NCBI RefSeq assembly: GCF_030272615.1
Contig: NC_081412.1
Coordinates: 542,580,335-542,644,334 of the forward strand
Source of the DNA: Cryptomeria japonica
Taxonomy: Eukaryota > Streptophyta > Pinopsida > Cupressales > Cupressaceae
Length of the DNA: 64,000 nucleotides
Reading direction: 5' to 3'
The stretch's first letter is position 1, and each line of letters starts with the position of its first letter. The translations under genes were made by a program, and so were the position numbers. The notes beneath the pieces were generated by a model. The model was not told the origin of the DNA, did not search any database, and saw only the letters and a program-made list of their open reading frames with translations. This document shows positions 1 to 11,899 of this stretch, in pieces.

Positions 1-2856
1 ATTTCAGGGTATCTTGACCTTCAACTTGTGTTGGAACTACTACATTAGCAAACACTTCACCATAACCTGTCCTTGACAAATGATGCATTGTCTTTGCTTT
101 CTTTGTTTTCCATGGTTCTTTAGTGATGGCTTGTTGTAATGCAACCTTTGGTAGCACCACTTTGTTCTTCTTCTAAAAAGTGAAGTTTAACCATTGTGGC
201 ACATCCTTATCCTTTCCACCTTCATGTGGCACGATGTAGGCAGTAACCACGTGCATGTTTGACTACTCCTCTGCTTCATCTTCCTCCTCTTCTTCTGTAT
301 GTTTAGGGTCTAGAAGTCCTTGGGATGAAGCAATTTGAAGAGATAGGTTGGCTTGGAGAGTAGTATCAACATTCTTATGCAAATCTCCTAACCTATCAAT
401 CATCTCTTTCTCAAACTCCTTACTACCTTTATCTGTTTCCTCCATACCTTGCTTGGCAACTATCTCTTTTAGTAGATCTTCTTGGTCTTCTGGAGTTAAT
501 AGCAATCTTTCATCCTATGAATCCTCAGACTTGTTTTATTCCTTCTATCCCCCAAGTGGCTGCTCAACTAGTAGACCCTGTTCATCAATGTTCACAGGGT
601 CAACTGGTACCTATTCCTTGAGCTTGGTAAACTTCTTTTCTTTCTTCCCTTCAATCCATCTTTGTACCAGTTATTCCATAAACTGTTCATCTTCTTGTTC
701 AGAATCTGATTCAATGTTATGAATACTTACATCTTCTACAATAAGAAACAATATTGTGGTTACTTGAGGTAATATTGTTGATGTTGTTGCAAAAATACCG
801 GATTGTGTTGGTAGAGGGGTTGTAGTGGTTGACGTTGAAATTGGATCATGTGTGGTTGTTGTTGGCGGGGGTTGAGTAGATGTACTTGTCGTATCAGAAG
901 GAGGCTGGGTACTTTCATCAGTTTTCCTTTGTTCATCTTCCTCCTGAGTGCCTTCTCCTGACCTTTTCCCAATTGCTACCCTAATGAGAAGTACCTCTAC
1001 CAATGACACAACTCCTAACCCTTCTCTAATTCTGAAATCAATAGCCTTCTTCAAAATTTTGCCCTTCCTCATCTTCTCTTTGACTTGCTTGAGGAGTTCC
1101 TTAGTAATTTCTTCGGGTCACGTCGCCTCTTCTGGGTCCGTAGAGGTATTCTTTCTAGAACTGGATCTTGTCCTACAGGCATACTCCTTATGAGCCCTTG
1201 ACTGAGGAACACCTAAGGTTGATTCTTTTTGCTTCCCTTTCGAAGCACTGGACCTAACCCTGAAACTTAGTCACTGCCTAGTTCTATCTATAATAGTTTG
1301 AGTTACCCTATCAATATCCACCTCTTCATGCCCCGACCATCTGATTGGAGAGAGGGGCTTCTTATCAATTTCCTATTCCTTATATGTAGGGTCTAATAAA
1401 TCACCATCATCCCTTAACTCTTTAGGGAGACTAGTGTCTATCTCAAAATTCCTTATCTATGGAACTGAGAGATGTGAATACTTTTTCTCTCTGACTTCAA
1501 AACTGTCTTGGAGGTTGGCCCAAAAATCCTCCAATCTTGACTTGTGTCCCTCATATGCCTTTGGCATTATTTTCTTTAGTTTACCATATGGGTCGTAATA
1601 CTCTCTAACATAACTGAATTCTTTTTAAATTTAGATCTTGCAACTCCTGCTCTGCCGTCTTAGCTACTTGAATCTTGGAACAAGAAAAATAACCAATAGA
1701 AACTGAAAAATCCACACCTGTCTTATGTTTTGAAGACAAAAGTGATTGCAACCCAAGCATCTGTTTGACATATTACAATAATATAATGCGGTCATTGCAG
1801 TACCTTGGCAACAACATAGGGCTCCCTGTGAATCCACTGACCCTAATATATGTGGAAAGTTTGTTCTGAATTAACCAACATGCCCATTCCCTGATTACAG
1901 CCATTGCTTCTGGGCTTATTCTATAACTTGTATCACTTGTGAGTTTGATGGTAACAAAGGGAAGGCATTGTTTGTTCTTTTGTAATGTGCCTTTGCATTG
2001 CCTAGAGGGAGTTGGGTGCAATACTCCCACACCTTCTTTTGTCCTTCCTCATCTCCGAGTTGGCTGTCTATCTACAACCTTGTAAATTTTCCTGCTCGAG
2101 CAACTACCTAGACAACATATGAATTGAAGAAGAATTTCTTCATTTTATGCACATCCACCAATTGCTTATGTATATTGTTTGATAAGATCTGAGCCCAATC
2201 AAATTATTTATTTCCAATTAGAGCCTTAGTCATGTAGTGAAACATCCACGGGTGGAAGTGTCGACAATCTGTCTTGCTGAAGGCCTTGTTCAATATAATA
2301 ATCAGGTCACATTGTGGCTCCTTTAAATCAGCCCTTAGAATTTTGTTGGCCTTCAATCTTGTTTTTCTCACCTCCTTGAGCCAATTTTCATTCATATGCC
2401 TTTTGCTCGAAGCAGTATCCCCATCCCATACTTTGGCGGCTTCTTCTTCAAATGTTAACAACATCTCTTCCTCTCTTGAAGGAATACCAAACACATATCC
2501 CAACATATCAGTAGATAAATCTATTACCGTCCTTCCTTGGGCATCGATGCACTTCCTAGTGTCTGCATTGTATAAGTGTGCCACGATCATAATGAATTCA
2601 AGAGCTTGGATGGATTGAGGAAAAACAGTTGCTTCTACAACCCTAGTCTCTTGATTCTCCTGTAAGGAGCCTCTAGCCTTGGTTTATCCAATTGTGTTGC
2701 AATATCCTTTAATTCAACATGTCCTACCTCTATGTTAGTTACCCATTTGATTTGATCATCCAATTTTGAAACATAAACCTGCCCCTGATAAGGGTACTTC
2801 ATGGTCATGGGGAGTCTATCCAATTCCTCGCCATTCTTGCTAGAAGTTGTGTCCAT
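1..2856 (-). pseudogene. Broken extra ORF of an LTR-type element (plant transposon-protein-like)
   Basis: A minus-strand coding tract begins at an ATG at 2856 (MDTTSSKNGEELD) and runs off the left edge. At least two frameshifts (near 2640 and between 2204 and 2030) and several stops break it, so no full protein is possible. The N-terminal part has the pattern IDAQGRTVIDLS followed by YVFGIP (about 2550-2470), then FDWAQIL and FFFNSYVVYVVA (about 2200-2110). The C-terminal part is Ser/Thr/Pro-rich (950-780) and then acidic and helical (505-263). The pattern resembles the extra ORFs at 18.5-22.5 kb and 42.9-46.1 kb, and from memory the Pfam 'putative plant transposon protein' type domain. No gag, integrase or reverse transcriptase was seen. 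The coding tract is clear; the family name is an inference. Confidence 0.55.
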
Positions 2857-2929
2857 CTAATTTTTCTGATCTGCCAGAAAGAACCACAAATTATCCTATC
2901 ACATTATCAACTATATCAATTATATTACC

Positions 2930-4230
2930 CACTTTGGGACTCTGGGACTCCAACATTCTTGGGTGAAAAACTTTTTCTCAAACAACTAACCTTGTAACTT
3001 CGGGGTCCCGAGATTCTGAGGTAAGGATGGGATAAAATAACATGGCCCAGAACTTTAGAGTTCTGGGATGGACCAAAACAATGGATCCCAGGACTCTGGG
3101 GTTCCGAGGTAAGATAAGACTAAAACAATAAACCCAAAACTCTGGGGTGGACTAAGTGTGTAGCTCATTCAGGACTTCGAGAACCCGAAGTCCCAGGGTA
3201 GTTCAAATCATGGCATAAAAGATGCTACAAAACTTTGAGACTTTGGGGTTTTGATTTAAAACAGTGACCTAAGAGAAAATAACTTTGAAACTCTGGGGTT
3301 TTGGGGTTTTGAGGTTAGGTGTAGTTCATCAATTGGTCGAAAGGGGTGGTCTGGAACTCCGGGGATCTGGGGTAAAAGAACACTCTAGAAAAGAACTACC
3401 TCGGGACTCTAGGGTTGGAAAACCTAAGGGATGCTGGAAGAACACGAACATGAACACATAAAACAAAACAAAAAAAAATCTAAGATAAAAAACAAAAAGA
3501 TCTAAAATAGAAAACACCAAGAGGGAAAATAAATCAACCAACTTTGCAGAAGAAATCTCTCAAAAAACTCAGCGATACGGAGGCGCGAAGTTGGGAGGTA
3601 GAGCAAGGAAGTTGGAAAACTTGAATGCACAAATGAGATCAAAAAGGTTCATTTCCTCTATTTATACCCCTGATATTTCGTTCGTACAATCATTTTAAAC
3701 ATGACCTCGGGAGTCCGGGGTTCTGGACTTACGAGGTGAAAACACAAAAAAAGCAAAAACCACAAATAGACCTCAGAACTCCAGGGTTCTGGGATCAAAT
3801 CAAGCAGGGGCACCTCAGGACTCTAGGGTTCCAAGGTCCTAGGGTTCTGAGGTGGACAAAGAAAAAAAAGAAAAGCAACTTCGGGACTCTGAGGTTCCAG
3901 GGTTGCAAAGACAACACAACTTTGGGACTCCAGGGATTTAGGGTTCCGAAATAACTAACAACGAAACATGAAGAATTCAAAATTTTGGGACACTAGGATT
4001 CTGGGGCTTCAACGATAAAAAGAGGCAAGACATGACTTCGGGACTCCAGGGTTCCAGGGTTATGACAAACACAAGAAACAAAATCCTACCTTGGAACTTC
4101 GGGGCTTTAGAGTTCTGCGGTAAGAATAAAAACAAGAACAAGTGCCTACCTCGGAACTCTAGGGTTCTGGGATAGGACTTAAAAATAGGCAAATGACACC
4201 TTGGGATTCTGAGGTTCCAGAGTTCCAAAG
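2930..4230. repeat. Degenerate tandem array of short hairpins (CTCGGGACTCTAGGGTTC type)
   Basis: About twenty variants of a CCTCGGGACTCTAGGGTTC-like motif recur every 40-70 bases, most regularly from 3770 to 4225. The consensus folds on itself: a CCTCGGGAC arm and a GTTCCGAGG arm around a six-base loop. Individual units are real hairpins, for example 3172-3193 (perfect 8-bp stem, 6-base loop) and 3705-3736 (nested stems CCTCG/CGAGG and AGTCC/GGACT). The array lies immediately upstream of the minus-strand ORF start at 2856, so it would be its transcribed leader. A unique-looking segment at about 3430-3700 interrupts it. GC content is visibly higher than in the surroundings. Confidence 0.8.
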
Positions 4231-4339
4231 TGTCAAGGCAAAAACTAAAAAACAAAGCTATAAAAAGCATAAAGGAGGGACCCATATTTTCAAGACAAGG
4301 AAACTCATGGGGTTAGGTATGCAGGGCATAACAAGTCCT

Positions 4340-7300
4340 ATGATGTGCATAAGAAAAATATATCTATTTGCACCTTTACATTGCTTGAATGACAAATTTT
4401 ATAAGAATGCGTTCATTCTTGGCATGATAAAATGGCCTAGAGTTGAAAAACTAAGATAGGGTTTACTATAGAGGGATTTGGCATCCACCTATATGTGCAA
4501 ACAAGAAATTACTAGGTGCCACAGATTGAGAGAATAGATAGACAACAGTTTGAAATTTTTTTTTCTCTTCAAGCTCTCAAATAATTTCCTTAATTAAATA
4601 TAATGTAAAAGGAATAAGAGACTCGAGAATCTAATTGAGGCCTCCATTAGTGTTTATCTACCCACCTCAATGTGTTAGCATAGGTGATTCAATCTCACTA
4701 GGTGCATAAGAAAAAATATTCCTATTCGCACTTTTACAGTGCTCTTAAATAATGTGTTTTATAAGAATGCATTCATTATTGACATGATCAAATGGTCTAT
4801 ATTTGATAAAAAATCAAACATGATACTATATAAGGACTTTACATCCACTCGTAGGTGCAAAGACATTCCTAGGTACCATGCATTGAGAGAACAAGTAGAA
4901 CCTTTTCTCTTTGGACTTTTGAGAGACTCTATTGATGCAATGTAACCTAGAAGGATTGGTAGAATTGGGGAATGACTCAATGAATCTGGTAGTATGCAAC
5001 CACCCACCCCAGTATGGTGTGAACTTAGTTCTATTTCATGAGATGCAAAATAAAAAATATGCTTAGTGGAACCTTTACACTACTCTCAAATGACATATTT
5101 TGCAAGAATGCATTCATTGTTGGCATGGCCAAATGGGTTATATTTGACCAAAAATAAGATAGGGTACTATAGTGGGACTCAATGCCTACTTTTAGGTGCA
5201 AATAATACATTCTTAGGTGCCACAAATTGAGAGAACAAATAGTAAAAGTTTGGCAATATTTTTCTCTTAATGATCTTAAAAGACCACCTTGGTATAATAT
5301 ACTCTAGAAGAATTGATAGCCTTGGGGAATTAAATAAATCCTCTAGTATAATTCGCACACCCACCCCAATTTTTTGGTACATTTGGTTCAACGCCATATC
5401 ACAAAATGTAAAATATTCCTATTAACACCTTTATATCATTGCTCTTTAATGTTTTATTTTACAAGAATGTATTTACCTTGGCATAATAAAATGATGATGA
5501 GATGAAAAAATAAGAGGGGTTATTGTAGAAGGACCCCACATCCACTTATATGTCTATATAAAATATTCATAAGTGCCACAAAATATAAGAAATACTATGT
5601 CATAAATTGACTTTTTTTTGCTCTTAGGGCTTTTAAGTGACCACCTTGATATAATGTATCTTGGGAAGGATTGGGAGATTAGAGGAATGATTGGAGGCAT
5701 CTCATATAATTCATCCACCCAATCAAACATATTGGCGTGGTCAGTTTGGCCCCATGACAAACACAACATAAAATATGCACATTAGCACCTTTACACTACT
5801 CTAAACTAACACATTTTGTGATAATTCATTTGATCTTGGAACGATCAAACAATTTCAAGCTAAAACAATTGAGAGAGGTTATTGTGGAGGGACTCCACAT
5901 CCATTTGTAATTCTAAATGGAATTTTTTTAGGTTCCACAAACTTTGGGAAAAACATTGCCATAGATTGACAAATTTTTGCTATTAGGGTTCTTAATAGAC
6001 TGCCTTGATATGATGTAGTTTGGAAGGATCAAGAGACCAAGGGAATGAAAAGGTAACCCTATATCATTCACCCAACCACCTAGAAATGTTTGTATAGTCA
6101 ATTTGGCCCCAAAATGCATAAAATAATTTTTTTGCATATTGACACTTTTACACTACTCTTAAATTATGCATTTTGTAAGAATGCATTCATTATTGTCAAG
6201 GTCAAATGGTGTTGAGATAAAAAAAATTTGAGAGATATTATTGTGGATGAACCCCACATATACTTGTAGGTTTAGATGGAACATTAGTAGGTGTCATGAA
6301 CTTCAAGAATTTCTCCATCATAGATTGGTAATTTTTTGCTCTCACAACTCCTAAGAGACCATCTCAATATAATGTAGCTTGGAAGGATTGATACATTGGG
6401 GGAATAAAAATGACCTCCCCTAGCACTCATCCACCCACTTAGATGTATTGATGTAATTGATTTGGCTCTATGATGCATGTAATACAAAATATTCCTATTG
6501 GCACCTTTACACTACTCTCAAATTATGATTTTTTCAAGAATACATTTGTTCTTGGCATGGTCAAATGGTATCAAGTTAGAAAAAAAATAAGATAGGTTGT
6601 TGTAGATATATTCCACATCCACTTGCAGGTATGGATGAAACATTCATAGGAACCACAAACTTCAAGAACCACTTCATCATATATTGGCAAATTTTCGCTT
6701 GCAAGGATTTTAAGAGACTACCTTAGTATAATGTAGCTTAAAAGGATTAAGAGGCCAAGGAAATAAACAAGTTCCTTTCCTAGATGCATTCACCAATTCA
6801 CCTAAATGTATTTGCACAATTTATTTAGCCTCAAGCTGCACTTAACACAAAATATACCTATTGGCTCCTTTTCACTACTCTCAATTGAGGCATTTTGAAA
6901 GAATGCATTCATTCTTGGCATGATCAAAAAATGTTAAGATGAAAAAAATTGAGGGTTTACATCTACCTATAGGTCTAGACAAAACATTTGTAGGTACTGA
7001 AAACTTTGATACCTACTTCATCATAGATTAGTAGTTTTTTTCTCTTTGGGCTCTTAAGAGACTACCTTTGTATAATGTAGCCTAGAAGGATAAAAAGAAT
7101 TGAGGAATGAATCAAGCTCCCCCTATTATTAAATTTCCCATATGATGTGTTCAAACAGTTGATTTGGCCTCATGATATAGAAAACACAAAATATACCTAT
7201 TGGCACGTTACACTTCTCTCGATGCATTTTGAAGAATTCTTTCTTTCTTGGCATAATCAAAGGGTTTCAATCTAATGAAAATAAAGTGATATTATGTATA

Positions 7301-7590
7301 GAACTTGCATCTACCTATATTTTAAAAAAATAACATTTATATGTTCCATAATCTCTAAGTACTACTGCAGTCAAAGATTGATAATCTTTTGCTCTTGGGG
7401 CTCTTAAGAGACTACCCTGATATATTGTAGCTTGGAATGATATAGATACTAAGGGAATGCATGCCCCCCCTAAAACTCACCTATCCACATGAATGTGTTG
7501 GTATATTCATTTTGGCCCCATGATATAAAAAAATACAAAATATGCCTATTAGCACCTTTACACCACTCTCAAATGGCACATTTTTTATAT
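4340..7590. repeat. 353-bp satellite, about nine tandem copies
   Basis: The landmark GCACCTTTACACTACTCTC, followed about 25 bases later by AAGAATGCATTCATTCTTGG, recurs at 4371, 4729, 5070, 5426, 5786, 6143, 6502, 6865, 7204 and 7552. Nine intervals of 339-363 bases average 353. A second landmark, AAGAGACCACCTTGATATAA then TGTAGCTTGGAAGGATTG, occurs once per unit. Copies are diverged by many point changes and small indels, so the array is old. Short open frames within it are shifted between units and are not genes. It adjoins the hairpin array at 2930-4230, so it could belong to the same element or be an independent satellite. Confidence 0.9.
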
Positions 7591-8230
7591 TTACCCTTAG
7601 AGATAATGGTAAATACCAAAAACTTGACTTCATGAATTTACTCAAAAATATTTGATATTTACCCCCAATACCTTTTCATGCTTCTCAAACAATTTTTTAG
7701 TGATAAATGATGATAAATGACTATTATAATAACCATATAAAGGTACTTGTGAGCCTGAAGTGGTATGATAACTTGCTTGGGACGATAACGATAAGGTTGC
7801 TAGTTTCCTTAGTATTTTATGATCACACCTATGTTTCCATGACCATAAAAGACTTAATTTCAAGACTTTCAAGATCAACACATCAATATTATCTCCTTTC
7901 ATTGTCTGACAATTTTTTTTGAGGGCCGGTTTTAGGCTATGATAATTATTAACTCACCCTTTATGATAATTGTCACTAGCTTCAATAAGATAGACTGTCA
8001 CCTTGAAAAAGCTATCTACCATAAAAAAATATGATAACAATCTTATCTATGCTTTTGACACTAAAACAAATGAATGATGATTCTAAATCAAAGATCAAAA
8101 AATTATTTAAGTGATGGTAGATCTATGGTTTAGAAAATTCATAAGGAGATCCAAACATGGAAGGGGTTTGATGGATGAAAGGAAACTTGCAGCCTCATAA
8201 TGACAATTTCCACATAACCCATAAGATAAA
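7590..8230. other. AT-rich spacer, no gene seen
   Basis: The last satellite unit decays at about 7585. The rest has no conserved coding frame, terminal repeat or RNA gene that I can support. Confidence 0.5.
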
Positions 8231-8880
8231 TCTATGCAAATAAGTACTCAAAATCTATATGCAAAACAATTAGATAAATTCCCATAAAAAATGTCACAAG
8301 ATATAACCTGGTAAAACCCTCATGAGGGAAAAATTTAATTCCAAAAGTATCCATCCTCCATGTATTATTAAACAATACAACATTATAGTACATCCATAAA
8401 CACCTCTGAATAACAAGCCCTTTGCAAGCACTCCATGTGAACAAGCATGTAACTACACATCTTGTGCCATGATTCAAACCCTCACAAATGCTACAAGAGA
8501 TGCTCTCAAGTTCCCCTTAGCCAAAATAGCCAACCCTAAACAATTACCCTTGTGGTTGCTTTTATAGAAACAAGATCCCACAAAACCACCAAGTCATATT
8601 ACATAAAACCATGTGACTAATACCATGGGATTACAAACCATTTACACCATATTTAATATTCGGTACTAAGTTTTTACTTTATTAAATTACTTTCCCTAAT
8701 ATCTAATAAATACATAACTTATGTCACAATATTCCATACACCACATAAAGTGGCCCCAAGAATTTTAGCTCCTAGTGATGCACATCTATCCAGGTTCTCC
8801 TAAGTGCACCACACACATAATATTAAATAATACTATAAGAATTTGCCAAGATCTAGAGTCCTATTGATATTACAAACAAG
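8230..8880 (-). mobile_element. Probable copia-type LTR remnant (minus strand)
   Basis: Read on the minus strand, 8566-8559 is TATAAAAG. About 220 bases further on is TTTTTCCCTCATGAGGGTTT, then CCAGGTTATATCTTGTG (about 8330-8290). The same block occurs in the copia-type LTRs of this window at 40917-40960 (TTTTTCTCATTTGGGTTTCC, then ATCTCTTGTG). A TATA box followed by this block is the R/U5 layout of such LTRs. No primer site or coding region follows, so this looks like a solo or truncated LTR; its outer ends are not defined. Confidence 0.4.
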
Positions 8881-9480
8881 AGAGAACAAAATAAGTGACA
8901 AGAATAAATTGTATTCCTATCAATGATGCAAAATAACCAACTAAGTGAGTTGATTGAAATTAAATTGTTGTTAAATTGATTAGATATGATGTAAATAAGC
9001 TTGCTTATAAAGACAAGGCCATATGGATATGTGAGTAGACAATAATGACATATGGCTCAATGAGAAACAAGGGTAGGTAGGAGAAATAATAAAATATTCC
9101 ACATGAGGTGGATCACCCATCAAAGGTGGAATATAACAACAAGATAAGAATCCATCCAAAGAGAAGCCACACAATCTATTAGAATGAAGCATAAGTCTTG
9201 CCTCAACTGATATCCCAAACAAAAACACTCAATACAAGGGTAGTAATGCGTAAGTAGTTGTCAAGAACCAATATCCATAGCTAAAATAAAACCCACAAAA
9301 AATGATAACACATCCAACTATCCATACTTCATAGGTATACAAACCATATCAAGTGAATCTCGTGTCATCAACATATACAACTCATAACGTGAAATCATAA
9401 GTTCCAAGTGCCATACTTTTCACATATACACCTAGAAACTCTACTGCATAGATATTGCATGAGAGTTTCATTGGCTATGC
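8880..9480. other. Spacer, nothing recognised
   Basis: AT-rich sequence without a supported gene or repeat; the small minus-strand open frame at 8980-9228 has no recognisable features. Confidence 0.4.
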
Positions 9481-9489
9481 AATATTATA

Positions 9490-9690
9490 TCACATGTGTT
9501 CATATTGGGGGGTTTACTATCCTAAAAATTAAAAACAATATATTGCATATCTAGTGAAAATAGGGGGGTTTTTAATTCCGGCTATGAAAATACAATATCT
9601 AGTTAAAATAGAGGAGTTTTTAATTTGGGTTATGTATTGGGAGGGGATGACAAAAAAGGATTTTAGGGCAATATTTTTTGAAAATAGGGG
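9490..9690. repeat. Small local tandem repeat
   Basis: A block of the form ATATCTAGTGAAAATAGGGG, then GGTTTTTAATTCCGGCTATG, is repeated at about 9545 and 9594, with weaker copies at about 9505 and 9665 (GAAAATAGGGGGATTCTT). The period is about 50 bases. Confidence 0.5.
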
Positions 9691-9699
9691 GATTCTTTA

Positions 9700-10860
9700 G
9701 TATGCCATGAACACACATGATATAATCCAGATTCACTAAGTGAAGTCCTCGTGATGTACTATCAAATCTAAAAAATGATCAATATGTCCAAATATCCACT
9801 AATATAATCATATAAAGAGTGTAATTGAAGAGGGGAAAATCAGATGAAAAGTCAAATGATAAAAAACAGAATGAAATAAGCATAAAAAAACTAAAAACAT
9901 CAAGAGATCATTTTTACCTTACTATTTTACCTTCTCCTTCGGATTGAGCTTGATGAAGTGGAGGATGAGGATGTGCCCTTGATGCTCCACTTGATGTGCT
10001 ACTTGCTTGATTTGGATGTGGATTGATCTCCCTTGTGCTCAACAAGATAAGTGGATTATTGGATTGGATTTGAGTGATGGATATGAGGATTTGGATTAGA
10101 AGAGGATGAGAGAAGAAATAGGCAGCATGACAATGCATGAGAAGTGGATGATTTGTGAGGAGAATAGGCTCTAATTTATAGATTGGAGAAGGCCAATGGA
10201 GGGCCAAGATTGATTTGATTATGAAGGGTTGAGATTGATTTTAGATAGAAGGCATGGATCAAGGGTGCCTTGGGAAAATAAACAGGAATATAAAATTCCT
10301 TGGAAAAAGGGGGAAGAAATTTGGATTTCAAAAATGAGGAATTACAAATTCCAAAATAAGGATGCATTGAGGGATTCAAATAAATTTGAATTTCTTTGAG
10401 AGGCTCAATGTTGATGTGACACGAGTGGGAATTAAAAATTGAGGGAATAATGATAAGCATGATTATAAGAGATTCAAGAAGGATTAATTAGGCTAATGAG
10501 ATTAGGAAAAGTGATTTGTAGGAATCACATGACTAGGTTAATTAATTAGAATTAATTAACTGAGTGGGTTTAGAGGAAATAATTATTGGAGGGGACTTTA
10601 GAGGAATAGGGGAATAATTAATTTATTTGATAAATCAATTATTGGACAATAGTGACAGGATTTATTAAATTAGATTTAATTGATTCTGAGAGGAATAAGG
10701 ATAACACAATTAAATTAATTAATTATGTTGATAGGCTTAAATTAATCAAATATTAATTTTAGGTGTCTACAGTAATATGTAATGGTGAAAATTGGGATTT
10801 GGCAATTTCCAACATAGAAGGGAGAAATCACCAAATTAATTTTGCATAAAAACCATTATA
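9700..10860. other. Spacer, nothing recognised
   Basis: AT-rich sequence with short open frames on the minus strand (9914-10460) that show no motif or composition typical of a gene. AATTAATT tracts are frequent between 10470 and 10760. Confidence 0.4.
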
Positions 10861-11540
10861 TTCAAAACAGGGAAGGGAATCCACTAGATTCAGTCACAAA
10901 TCAGATAAGGACTGAATACTGGATGGATTGGATTAATTTTATACTAGGGTTTTTCCTCTCTTTTGTAAGCTGAAATGCTAATTTAAGGTAAAGTGCTGAA
11001 AAATGAAGGTAAAACTAAGAAAGTAGTGAGCTATAGATGCAAGATTTTGTGTGCACATGGATTTGAGTAGTATAAGATGAATCGGATTTGACCCTCAAAA
11101 ATCCTCCTAAAAATCCAAGACCATGACGCAACACCATGGTCCTCCAAAATTTTTGCACGTCGAAAAGGGTCGATTCGTCTCTATGAATGAAGATTATTTT
11201 GAAGAGTACAACTCTGTACCTGTTTCTTGCACAAAGAAAGAAATGAAGATAGGTTAGGAATAGGGGCTTGTCTTAGGTCAAACCCCGGTTTTGGATTTAA
11301 TTATGAAATCAAAATAAAGATAATTAAAATGACTATAAGGAGGGGTTCTCCTTTTGAGGGAGATGCTGAATTATGACTGGAAATTGAATGATGATACCTC
11401 CTTGTGAATTTTTGTTTGTCTCCACATGGAATTAGGGTTTCATGAAATAGGATGTAGATCTCAATTCAATGCTTGAATCTTGACTTTATTTCTACTCCAA
11501 GGCTTGAAGGAATACTAAAAATGCTCAATTTCTCTTGAAT
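10860..11540. repeat. Dispersed repeat, copy A (partner at 16.03-16.64 kb)
   Basis: The order of landmarks CTGTTTCTTGCACAAAGAAA, GGAATAGGGGCTTGTCTTAG, GTCAAACCCCGG, CTCCTTTTGAGGGAGA and TAGGGTTTCATGAAATAGGATG matches 16386-16635 in order and spacing. The copies are in the same orientation and clearly diverged. The next 100 bases hold TTTATATAC, so this could be part of an LTR promoter region, but I cannot place the ends. Confidence 0.65.
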
Positions 11541-11899
11541 GCTTGATGTCGTATGTGTGCTCTTAGATTTCTTAGATGTTGATAGATGTTAAATGAGAGG
11601 GGAGATCCTCTTTATATACTTGCTCGTAGGGAAAATTGGCTAATTTTCTTACATGAGCTGACACAGAGAGGAGAATCTTGCCCAAATTTGAAATTCCGCA
11701 TTAGGTTTTGAGGGGACCCAAATTAGGGTGGACCAGGGTGTGGCGCCACGGTCCTGCCCTATTTTGGGGTAGGCTTAAGGTTCTTGATGAGGTGCATTTT
11801 GGGTTAAAAAATATTTGTGATGTATATGAGCATAATCAGGTCTTAAATCAGGCCAAGGGGCGCAAACACTAAGGTGAACACCCAAATGCGGTCAAAATT

